Below, piece after piece: positions 7,580 to 13,897 of a stretch of DNA of 15,479 bases. Within the stretch, counting starts at the first letter, position 1. Every line of letters begins with the position of its first letter. Below the pieces are notes generated by a model. It was given only the letters and a program-made list of their open reading frames with translations, was not told the origin of the DNA and searched no databases. The DNA lies in assembly GCA_051650265.1 (NCBI GenBank), contig JBOFIR010000163.1, forward strand, positions 1-15,479, given 5' to 3'. This DNA is from JBOFEH01 sp051650265 (GTDB lineage Bacteria > Bacillota > Clostridia > Lachnospirales > Cellulosilyticaceae). The position numbers were made by a program, and so were the translations under genes.

Positions 7580-7620
7580 AAAAAAAAGAAGCAGACTCGC
7601 CCTTATAGCTAAAATCTGCT
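7580..7620 (-). terminator. Rho-independent terminator after the acidic hypothetical gene
   Basis: Minus strand: AGCAGA at 7620-7615 pairs with TCTGCT at 7595-7590, followed by TC and a run of eight T (7587-7580). The loop is long, about 19 nt, and could fold further. It lies just after the stop at 7630 and separates that transcript from the two-component operon. Confidence 0.75.
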
Positions 7621-7629
7621 CCTACTTCA

Positions 7630-8112
7630 TTATTCAAATTCACGGATGAAGTGCTCTAACCTTTCAGAAAGTGCACCCACGCCAGATATGCACTGTGCAT
7701 GGGCATCTCCCTGATAGCTTTCTCTCCTAAAGAGCGCCTCGGTGAACACGTAGTCACCATCTTCACTCTGAATCAACATACCATAGAAAGTTGCCTCATC
7801 TAGGGTGACATCGCCAGTATCAATACTGACAGCCTTACCACCCTTGCCATCAAAGATGTCCACAATTTCATCATCACCCCTAGCAAAGAGTATAAAGATT
7901 CCTCTAAGCTCATCCTGCTCTAGATAATCTTCAGCCCGTCTCACAAAACGGCTAAATGAACTATCATACTTCTGATTCTCCATACGATCTAGGTAATAAA
8001 TCTCCTGATCCTCTTCTTGAATCATAAAAATAAAATCTGCCATGGCCTCTTCAGAAATTCTCAGAAGTCCATCTAAATCATAAGTATCTTGACTAAATCT
8101 TAAATCTTCCAT
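7630..8112 (-). CDS. Hypothetical acidic protein, 160 aa
   Basis: I do not recognise a family. The protein is strongly acidic, rich in Asp and Glu across its length, with no signal peptide or membrane segment, so it is probably cytoplasmic. Clusters include QEEDQEIYYLDRMENQ, a region FILFARGDDEIVDIFDGKGG that looks like a beta-hairpin core, and ESYQGDAHAQCISGVGALSER near the C-terminus. The start is ambiguous: GGAGG lies 10 nt before the ATG at 8112 and only 4 nt before an in-frame TTG at 8118. I prefer the ATG. It follows the CBM9-like gene by 40 bp with no terminator between them, so the two are probably co-transcribed. A terminator follows it. A small partner or regulatory protein is possible but not supported by any motif. 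Confidence 0.72.
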   Translation of the reverse strand: MEDLRFSQDTYDLDGLLRISEEAMADFIFMIQEEDQEIYYLDRMENQKYDSSFSRFVRRAEDYLEQDELRGIFILFARGDDEIVDIFDGKGGKAVSIDTGDVTLDEATFYGMLIQSEDGDYVFTEALFRRESYQGDAHAQCISGVGALSERLEHFIREFE

Positions 8113-8122
8113 TATCAAGTCG

Positions 8123-8127
8123 CCTCC
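8123..8127 (-). promoter_or_regulatory. Ribosome binding site of the acidic hypothetical gene
   Basis: GGAGG on the minus strand, 10 nt from ATG 8112 and 4 nt from TTG 8118. Neither spacing is ideal; the ATG is the more likely start. Confidence 0.5.
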
Positions 8128-8152
8128 ATCATCATTGTAACCAAATTTGGCG

Positions 8153-8749
8153 TTACTTAATAACTAACTGTCCAAAAAATTCTGGTTTATGGAAAGCTGG
8201 CGTTGGATTTTCAATTGGGTTCCAGCTCCCATAGTGTGGTGTATGGGTATCATCCCCACATTTGTAGAAGTTTCCTTTAATACATGTACTCATCTCATCT
8301 TGACCATAGACAGCCTTGATGAATGCATCTGGAATCAGCAGCTCCACTTCCCAGTATGTATCTGCCTTTGTCACCACTGGTGTTGGCACATCAAATCCTT
8401 TGTCTTTGAGATAGAAACGCTCTCCAGGCGCACCATACTCACAAAGTACTGCACCATTGCTGTTCATCTCGAAGTTGATATAACCTGCTTCAGCTACTTC
8501 TGGGTAATAGTTGGCAAAAAACTCCATGCAGCTGTCTTTGTACACAGGTTCATTAGCTTGTGTATAAATAGCTCGAGGATTCTCCTCTTCACATCTCATC
8601 TTGAGACAAAAGCCTTGTCCCGCTATACGGTAGAGCCAGGCTGTTGTTTTTGGTGTATAGTCAGTTCCCCAAGGGTAACTTGCGATTGCTATAGGTTTGA
8701 TTTCATGCCAATCAACTTTTTCTGCTTTTACTTCAATTGTATACGTCAT
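8153..8749 (-). CDS. Standalone CBM9-like carbohydrate-binding protein
   Basis: A 198 aa single-domain protein resembling family 9-like carbohydrate-binding modules. Family-like landmarks are VYKDSCMEFFANY, matching the 'v..DD.vEvFi' strand of CBM9 domains, and YINFEMNSNGAVL, matching the 'y.efevNp.G.l.d' strand. The ending has PEFFGQLVI, like the closing strand of the fold. I place the start at 8749 (MTYTIEVK), where GGGAGG lies 5 nt upstream; the in-frame ATG at 8776 lies upstream of the predicted transcription start and has no good site. With this start there is no signal peptide, membrane segment or attached catalytic domain. CBM9 modules are usually parts of secreted xylanases or cellulases, so a lone cytoplasmic copy is unusual. 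It heads a likely two-gene unit with the acidic hypothetical protein. Ligand unknown. Confidence 0.85.
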   Translation of the reverse strand: MTYTIEVKAEKVDWHEIKPIAIASYPWGTDYTPKTTAWLYRIAGQGFCLKMRCEEENPRAIYTQANEPVYKDSCMEFFANYYPEVAEAGYINFEMNSNGAVLCEYGAPGERFYLKDKGFDVPTPVVTKADTYWEVELLIPDAFIKAVYGQDEMSTCIKGNFYKCGDDTHTPHYGSWNPIENPTPAFHKPEFFGQLVIK

Positions 8750-8754
8750 AATGA

Positions 8755-8760
8755 CCTCCC
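8755..8760 (-). promoter_or_regulatory. Ribosome binding site fixing the CBM9-like start
   Basis: GGGAGG on the minus strand, 5 nt before the ATG at 8749. Together with the promoter at 8779-8787 it excludes the longer in-frame start at 8776. Confidence 0.65.
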
Positions 8761-8778
8761 TCATGTGTTTCTTCATCT

Positions 8779-8787
8779 ATTATAACA
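8779..8787 (-). promoter_or_regulatory. Extended -10 promoter of the CBM9-like gene
   Basis: Minus strand TGTTATAAT: a perfect TATAAT (8784-8779) with TGn directly before it. No good -35 is seen at 16-18 bp. Predicted start near 8772, leader about 22 nt. There is no hairpin terminator between the diguanylate cyclase stop at 8817 and this point, so readthrough from that gene is also possible. Confidence 0.6.
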
Positions 8788-8816
8788 AACCTTTACCTAT
8801 TCCTACCACATTTTAT

Positions 8817-10256
8817 TTAACAACTCTTGTGAGCGTCATGACAATACGCTAAATCGCAATAGATTTGATTTTTTCCACGTCGTTTGGCTTCATAGAGGGC
8901 ACAGTCCGCCTTGTAGAACAGGTCTTCAAAAGTAGTATCTTGATTCATCTGCGTCCATGCTATCCCCACACTTAAGGTCACCCTGAAAGGCCCTTGTTCT
9001 ACCACAAATTCCAGTTGTCTTACATGATGGACAATCTCTTCCACCTTGTTCATGACACATCTTCTATCTTGGTTCTGAAAGACAATCACAAACTCATCCC
9101 CACCATATCGAACGAATAGATCACGCTCTCTCAACTTGGTTTGGACACATCCTACCACTGCTTTAATGACTTGATCACCTACAAGGTGTCCATAGGTATC
9201 ATTTACACTCTTGAAGGTATCCACATCCAATACCACACATGCTACCTCTGCAGGTTTTTCATCCCATTTCTTCTGCCATCTTTTGGTTTTCTCTCTCAAA
9301 CCATGACGATTGGTAATGCCTGTAAGATAATCTGTACGCGCCTCCTTCTTGAAACGTCTAGTCTCACGACTCAGCTCGTATCTCATGGCCTTTTGTTTGA
9401 TTTCTCGTTCATGAATCTCCTGAATAAGCTGGATATAATGCTTCTGGATCTTAAAGCCTTGGTTGAAATCCCCTAGATATTCACAAATCAGGCATCTAGC
9501 CTGTTCGATTTCCTTCAAAAGATAGCTATCATGATAGCTTGCCACAATCTCCTCTGCCTTGGTGTACCACTCAAAAGCTTCCTTATAGCATCTTTGCTTC
9601 AAGTACCAGTGCCCTTTCACACTATTAAACTGGCCATACTCCCTAGGGAAGGCATCAAAAAGACCTGCCGCTTGAATCGCTTCAATCACCACTTTTGCCT
9701 CTTCAAATCTACCGAGGCCACAGTAGGCCTTGACAACATTCAACCTTACACGGACTTCTAGTATAGGGGTATATGGCCTATGTCTACCAGCCATCTCCAA
9801 CCCTTTAAGCGCGTAACAAAGTGCATTCTCATAATCTCCTTCTAACAAGAGGATGTGACTATAATTACTATAGGCATTGCTCACCATATTATATTGTTCC
9901 AACAGAATCCCTAGGCGAATTCCTTGTTCTAGTGCTTCCTTCGCCTGTTCATATGCACCTGTACACTCATGGAGAAGAAAACGCATATTAGTGCCATTAA
10001 GCTGATGCCTATGGTTCCCATGTGTTTCACATAATGCCTGATGTTTGAGTAAATATTCGAATGCCTTTTCTATATAACCTGTACAGTAATAGGCGGCCCC
10101 TACCGTCACATAACCTGTCAAGATGGCATTATAATCTTTTGCAGCCAAAGCATCTTCAATCAATACTTCACCTTGCTCTATTGTTTGTTCATACTTACCT
10201 TCAGCTCTTAGATTTTGTACTGCGATGATTCGTTCTTTGAATGCTGTATGCTCCAC
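8817..10256 (-). CDS. TPR-repeat GGDEF diguanylate cyclase
   Basis: A 479 aa cytoplasmic enzyme predicted to make cyclic di-GMP from two GTP. Residues 1 to about 285 form helical TPR-like repeats, for example DYENALCYALKGLEMAG and YKEAFEWYTKAEEIVAS. A helical linker near 281-306 leads into the GGDEF domain, about 307-467, opening with TDYLTGITNRHGL. The metal-binding DVD is at 344-346 and the active-site GGDEF at 385-389. An RxxD inhibitory site, RERD at 376-379, lies five residues before GGDEF, so product feedback is likely. There is no signal peptide or membrane segment, so the TPRs probably sense a protein or peptide. The start codon is GTG at 10256 with GGGGGA about 6 nt upstream. It has its own promoter. 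Family architecture resembles cytosolic TPR-GGDEF proteins of clostridia. Confidence 0.93.
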   Translation of the reverse strand: MEHTAFKERIIAVQNLRAEGKYEQTIEQGEVLIEDALAAKDYNAILTGYVTVGAAYYCTGYIEKAFEYLLKHQALCETHGNHRHQLNGTNMRFLLHECTGAYEQAKEALEQGIRLGILLEQYNMVSNAYSNYSHILLLEGDYENALCYALKGLEMAGRHRPYTPILEVRVRLNVVKAYCGLGRFEEAKVVIEAIQAAGLFDAFPREYGQFNSVKGHWYLKQRCYKEAFEWYTKAEEIVASYHDSYLLKEIEQARCLICEYLGDFNQGFKIQKHYIQLIQEIHEREIKQKAMRYELSRETRRFKKEARTDYLTGITNRHGLREKTKRWQKKWDEKPAEVACVVLDVDTFKSVNDTYGHLVGDQVIKAVVGCVQTKLRERDLFVRYGGDEFVIVFQNQDRRCVMNKVEEIVHHVRQLEFVVEQGPFRVTLSVGIAWTQMNQDTTFEDLFYKADCALYEAKRRGKNQIYCDLAYCHDAHKSC

Positions 10257-10295
10257 TAGCTGTCCCCCATTTGCTAAATATTTTTTTCTCTATAA

Positions 10296-10324
10296 ATTTT
10301 AAACATTTTTTAACTTTTTTGCAA
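10296..10324 (-). promoter_or_regulatory. Sigma-A-type promoter of the diguanylate cyclase gene
   Basis: Minus strand: -35 TTGCAA at 10324-10319, 17 bp spacer rich in A, -10 TAAAAT at 10301-10296. Predicted start near 10289, leader about 33 nt. It lies just downstream of the terminator of the preceding gene, so this is a separate transcript. Confidence 0.6.
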
Positions 10325-10351
10325 ATAAAATTACTTCATTCAACAAAATAA

Positions 10352-10391
10352 GGAATCCCCTCTTCAAGTCATAACTTTAAAAGGGGATTCC
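10352..10391 (-). terminator. Rho-independent terminator after the DUF4914 gene
   Basis: Perfect 9 bp outer stem, GGAATCCCC at 10352-10360 against GGGGATTCC at 10383-10391. The inner sequence pairs further (TTTTAAAGT against ACTTGAAGA) around a TATG loop. On the minus strand it is followed by TTATTTTG. It lies 4 bp after the stop codon at 10396. Confidence 0.88.
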
Positions 10392-10395
10392 ACTA

Positions 10396-12273
10396 TCAAT
10401 ACCGCATAGGAATTAGGGCTTCATAATCTTTGACCGTCCCATGGTCTAGGAAGAGGTCAATAATCTGCCTTCCTAAAGGATGTAATTCAGGTGTATTAAA
10501 TTTCTTCACTTCTTCAGCAAAAAAGTCCATTAGAATCTTTGCCCCTGCATCATAACCAGCACCACCAATCTCTGCCTGCATATGGGTTTGCAAGAAAGCT
10601 TTGCGCACATACTGTCCATCAACTTTCAAGGAATCTAGTGCATAGCCTAACAGTGCACATCTTGATTCCACCAGATGCTCAGGCTTGAACTTGGCACTAC
10701 CACGTCTCGCAATATACTCTCTTGCAATCCACTGAGGCATGAAGCCTACTTCATAAGCCCCAATATGCTGATTCGGAATCAATACATATCTTGTATGAGA
10801 GGAGCTTAGAATCTGCTCCAGCAACAAGTTGGCCTGCTCCACCATCTTCCCTGTTGCAAATGGCCAATAAGAACCAACACCTTCACTTGACATCCCTACA
10901 GAAGCTGTAATGCTGGGGTTATTGTGACCTCTTGGTGCCACCAGTCGCCAGAGCCATGCAAGTGCTGGTGGTAGAACATGAAACATGCCTAATATGCCAT
11001 AAGTAGGATTCTCTTTGGTGCAAGCTGGTGTTCTGACACCAAAACTACGCACATCCACTTCTACAGGCTCATTGATGACCTGTGGTGCAAGGTGCCGTGG
11101 CAAGATTACCCTTGGATTCGGGCAAGGCTTACCATCAGAGTCTAATGTATGCTCCCATACCAAACAGGTTGCTTTTGGCACCCCTTGAATATTAAGAAAT
11201 ACCAACGGCTCCTCAGGATGAGTAAAAATCCGCTCATAGGTTGGTGTTGTCCCATAGCTCTTAATATGGTCAAGTCTTAGGAACCAGCCCTGTTCTGCAT
11301 CTTTCACCACTAGCTTCTTACTCTCATTCTGCATACGTGGATGACAAAGTGCCATATCATCTGTAACCGGTCTAAGTTCACAATTCTCTTGCAACTTGAT
11401 ATAGTTCTTCTCACCTGTTACGATGTTACGCCCTAGTACACTTCGCCCATCTACTTCTTTATGCATCTTTTCAATCATCTCACTTTTGCCACCACCCGAA
11501 GCCCCTTCATGCATGATGACAATCTCGTTGTCATAAGGTGTAATAACTTTTACTGTAGATGCATGTACTGTTACCCAGCCTTCATTCTCCCCAATATTGA
11601 GAAGTACGCCATAGATTCCTTTCTTGGCACTTGGTCCAGGATAGAGATTATAAGAGAACAGCTCATGCATCTGAGCCAGTCGGTTATGAATCACAATCTG
11701 TTTCCCCCCGAAATGGGTATGTCTAAAAGGTGGCGCAAGGAAAATGACCGCCTTAGGCGTAAAATCTTCTGGTAGTTCCTCTTGAGGCAAGAATCCTTGC
11801 AGATCTGCTAAACCTCCAGCAAAAAAGGCTGCATTGGCAGGCGCAATCAATAAGGCATCATAGCCATATGCTATTCCCCCAGCCTTAAAAGGCACGATAA
11901 TAAGACGCTGTTGTTTGAGCCAATCAAAAGTCTTTTGTCTAAGTGGCTCAAAATCCTCATGATACACATCATCATATCTTGGTTTATCTGTATCAAAATC
12001 ATCTGCAACCAATAAGCAGTCAGGGTCACGTCGCCTCATATAATCATCTGGATAGTTGACAACAATCCCATTTTTGCAACGTGTCACCTCTGCCTCAAGT
12101 ACATGCCCTCTGCCTTCTACTTCATATGCAACTTCAAAAACATCCTGCTTACTGCCACCTAATGCAAGCTCCAGCATCTCTTGTCTAGACTTAGGATAGA
12201 TCACTTCTTTACATTCATCTAAAATAGCTGATACCTCCAAGGGTAATCTTATGGACTTCATCATTTTATTCAT
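10396..12273 (-). CDS. DUF4914-family protein with HprK/PEPCK-like P-loop
   Basis: A 625 aa protein that I assign to the DUF4914 family by overall resemblance; its biochemical role is not established to my knowledge. The clearest motif is a nucleotide-binding loop, GASGGGKSE at 257-265, preceded by a hydrophobic strand (IVIMHE). GxSGxGKSE is close to the P-loop of HPr kinase/phosphorylase and related in style to the GLSGTGKT loop of ATP-dependent PEP carboxykinase. A paired Asp at 305-306 (VTDDMALCHP) could serve metal binding, but that is speculative. His-rich segments (PPFRHTHFGG at 181-190) and a Gly/Ser-rich GMSSEGVGSYWPFATGK at 460-476 also look conserved. There is no signal peptide or membrane helix, so it is cytoplasmic. 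Start ATG has GAGGAGG 7 nt upstream. It forms a single-gene transcript with a long leader and its own terminator. A small-molecule or protein kinase/phosphotransferase role is an inference. Confidence 0.85.
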   Translation of the reverse strand: MNKMMKSIRLPLEVSAILDECKEVIYPKSRQEMLELALGGSKQDVFEVAYEVEGRGHVLEAEVTRCKNGIVVNYPDDYMRRRDPDCLLVADDFDTDKPRYDDVYHEDFEPLRQKTFDWLKQQRLIIVPFKAGGIAYGYDALLIAPANAAFFAGGLADLQGFLPQEELPEDFTPKAVIFLAPPFRHTHFGGKQIVIHNRLAQMHELFSYNLYPGPSAKKGIYGVLLNIGENEGWVTVHASTVKVITPYDNEIVIMHEGASGGGKSEMIEKMHKEVDGRSVLGRNIVTGEKNYIKLQENCELRPVTDDMALCHPRMQNESKKLVVKDAEQGWFLRLDHIKSYGTTPTYERIFTHPEEPLVFLNIQGVPKATCLVWEHTLDSDGKPCPNPRVILPRHLAPQVINEPVEVDVRSFGVRTPACTKENPTYGILGMFHVLPPALAWLWRLVAPRGHNNPSITASVGMSSEGVGSYWPFATGKMVEQANLLLEQILSSSHTRYVLIPNQHIGAYEVGFMPQWIAREYIARRGSAKFKPEHLVESRCALLGYALDSLKVDGQYVRKAFLQTHMQAEIGGAGYDAGAKILMDFFAEEVKKFNTPELHPLGRQIIDLFLDHGTVKDYEALIPMRY

Positions 12274-12365
12274 AGTCTTGCCTCCTCTTTTTATAGGTTA
12301 TAAAAAACAAACAACAAGCCGCCCTTCTCCTCAACATGTTACAAGAAAAAGAAGAGAAGCATTTG

Positions 12366-12413
12366 TAGGTGGACACGTCTATACTTGTTCTTACAAAGAG
12401 AAATGTTCACCTA
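12366..12413 (-). repeat. Imperfect inverted repeat in the DUF4914 leader
   Basis: TAGGTGGACA at 12366-12375 and TGTTCACCTA at 12404-12413 pair over 9 of 10 positions, with a 28 nt loop that contains a smaller TTGT/ACAA pair. As RNA this could form a stem-loop ahead of DUF4914; there is no T-run after it on the minus strand, so it is not a simple terminator. Confidence 0.5.
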
Positions 12414-12423
12414 GATGCCAGAA

Positions 12424-12435
12424 TAAAGGCCTTTA
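12424..12435. repeat. 12 bp perfect palindrome TAAAGGCCTTTA
   Basis: A perfect palindrome about 150 bp upstream of the DUF4914 ATG, outside any supported gene. It could be a dimeric repressor or activator site, but no second copy is seen in the window. Confidence 0.4.
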
Positions 12436-12513
12436 CTTTTAGTATTCTTGACTTGTCTCTTGCTTGTTTTGTGAAACTAAAAAGATGGGCTGTTTTAAAA
12501 AGTTATGCATCAA

Positions 12514-12556
12514 CTCAAAAGGACTGCCACACCCAAAAATGAGTGTAACAGTCCTC
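12514..12556 (-). terminator. Rho-independent terminator of the BMP-amidohydrolase operon
   Basis: Minus strand: AGGACTG pairs with CAGTCCT, and inside it ACACTC pairs with GGGTGT around an ATTTTT loop, with a TT/GG internal mismatch. The stem is followed by TTTTGAGTT. It lies 3 bp after the amidohydrolase stop. Confidence 0.85.
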
Positions 12557-12558
12557 TC

Positions 12559-13872
12559 TTAAATTTCTACTACTTCCTTAACTCTTTCACTAATGTCTTT
12601 CATGTTTGCCCTTAATTCTTTAATATCAGCCGTTAGGAGTTTCTTATCTCTTACTACTACTCTCCCTCCAACCATGACAGTATGTACATTTCCTGCATGT
12701 GCAGAGTATACAATTGCAGCATACGGATTATAGGCTGGTTGCATATTAATTGATTCTGTTTCTATTAATACTAAATCAGCCTTCTTTCCCGCTTCAATAG
12801 AACCGATCTTTTGATCTAATCCCAGCACTTTGGCTCCTTCGATCGTCCCCAATGCTACAATATCAGCAACTGGTGTACTGGTTCTGTCCTTTTGAGTAAG
12901 TTTGTGAACTCTACCTACTGTAGTCATTTGCTCCAAAATATCTAAGCGATTGCCACTCATCGGCCCATCTGTTCCTAATCCTACTTTTACACCTTCTTCT
13001 TGAAGCTTCAACAAAGGCATTACAGCCTTCCCACCTTTGGTATTGGCTCCAATATTATGGGAAACTTTAACCCCCCTACGGGCGAGTATTTCAATATCTT
13101 CCTCATTAATTAATAGAGAATGTGCAGCTATAAAATTATCATCTAATACACCTAAGCTCTCTAAATATCCTACTGGCGTCACGCCATATTCATTGGTATA
13201 TTTCTCCCATTCGGATCTTTCTTCCGCTACGTGCATCACAAACGGTACATTATACTTTTTACTCAGTTCATAGGCTTCTTTTAGACTTTCATCGGTATTT
13301 GTATAAGGTGCATGAGGGGCTACTGCTGGGATAACCAGCTCATCATCCTGCCACTCTTTAATAAAATTCTCAGCATATGCTATTCCCCCATAAGCCTCTT
13401 CACTATCTGGAGATGGAAAGCCTATAATAGTTTCTCCTAGTACCCCACGAATATGTAAGTCTTTAGCTGCTTTTGCTACTTCATCTTCAAAGTAATACAT
13501 ATCACAAAAGGTCGTTACGCCGCCTAATAACATTTCCCCTAGCCCATACCGAGCTGCCTTATAAGTAAACGTCCTATCGACTAGATTTTTTTCTAGCGGA
13601 AAAATATAATCTTTTAAAATGTTCGGGTGATCATCGGCTAAACTTCTAAAAGGAATCATAGATGCATGGGTATGACAGTTTACCATCCCTGGCATCAAGA
13701 TACCTTCTTGTCCATCTATGATTTCTACACCTTCTAGTTGCTCATAGACACTTGCCTCTTCCATCCTACCTATTCGCTCTATTTGATCACCTTTTATCCA
13801 TACCATTCCTTTATCTATCACATCTCGTTGCTCGTTCATGGTAAGAATTGTTACATTTTTAATGAGTATCAT
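12559..13872 (-). CDS. Metal-dependent amidohydrolase, MTA/SAH deaminase-like
   Basis: A 437 aa amidohydrolase-superfamily enzyme of the ATZ/TRZ/MtaD type, expected to deaminate a purine nucleoside or related ring compound in the cytoplasm. Metal and catalytic landmarks are in order: NCHTHA at 65-70 with His67 and His69, APHAPY at 185-190, HVAEE at 214-218 with His214 and Glu217, AAHS at 249-252 with His251, and GLGTDG at 298-303 with Asp302. The N-terminal strand domain (ILIKNVTILTM) and the C-terminal IGSIEAGKKADLVLIE segment are standard for the family. Where MTA/SAH deaminases usually have a CPxSNxKL segment, this one reads SHNIGANTKGG (271-281), so the substrate may differ. It starts 25 bp after the BMP lipoprotein gene, with a modest AAAGGG site 8 nt upstream. 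The operon suggests that the imported compound is its substrate. Confidence 0.88.
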   Translation of the reverse strand: MILIKNVTILTMNEQRDVIDKGMVWIKGDQIERIGRMEEASVYEQLEGVEIIDGQEGILMPGMVNCHTHASMIPFRSLADDHPNILKDYIFPLEKNLVDRTFTYKAARYGLGEMLLGGVTTFCDMYYFEDEVAKAAKDLHIRGVLGETIIGFPSPDSEEAYGGIAYAENFIKEWQDDELVIPAVAPHAPYTNTDESLKEAYELSKKYNVPFVMHVAEERSEWEKYTNEYGVTPVGYLESLGVLDDNFIAAHSLLINEEDIEILARRGVKVSHNIGANTKGGKAVMPLLKLQEEGVKVGLGTDGPMSGNRLDILEQMTTVGRVHKLTQKDRTSTPVADIVALGTIEGAKVLGLDQKIGSIEAGKKADLVLIETESINMQPAYNPYAAIVYSAHAGNVHTVMVGGRVVVRDKKLLTADIKELRANMKDISERVKEVVEI

Positions 13873-13897
13873 AGTCTTTACCCTTTCTACTGATTTG

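Larger units (their letters stand above)
12274..12513 (-). other. Leader and intergenic region upstream of the DUF4914 gene
   Basis: This stretch between the amidohydrolase terminator and DUF4914 holds no supported gene. It contains a 12 bp palindrome and an imperfect inverted repeat, listed separately, and a GAGGAGG ribosome site next to the DUF4914 start. A TTGTTG-N16-TATAAA pair lies just before that site, but it would place the transcript start inside the ribosome site, so it is doubtful. I could not identify a known riboswitch or T-box. A long structured 5' leader is possible. Confidence 0.45.

Noticed and set aside
7440..7643. A 67-codon minus-strand frame upstream of the response regulator
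   Set aside because: It runs through the terminator at 7580-7620, the direct repeat and the promoter, and has no sensible ribosome site or protein character.
8750..8776. N-terminal extension MKKHMREVI of the CBM9-like protein
   Set aside because: The ATG at 8776 lies upstream of the predicted transcript start and lacks a ribosome site, whereas GGGAGG precedes the ATG at 8749.
8189..8785. A 198-codon open frame on the plus strand across the CBM9-like gene
   Set aside because: It is fully antisense to a well-supported gene. Its translation is Cys/Trp/His-rich with no recognisable domain, as expected of an antisense shadow.
12279..12306. TTGTTG-N16-TATAAA as the DUF4914 promoter
   Set aside because: The predicted start would fall inside the ribosome binding site, leaving almost no leader, so it is probably a chance match in AT-rich sequence.
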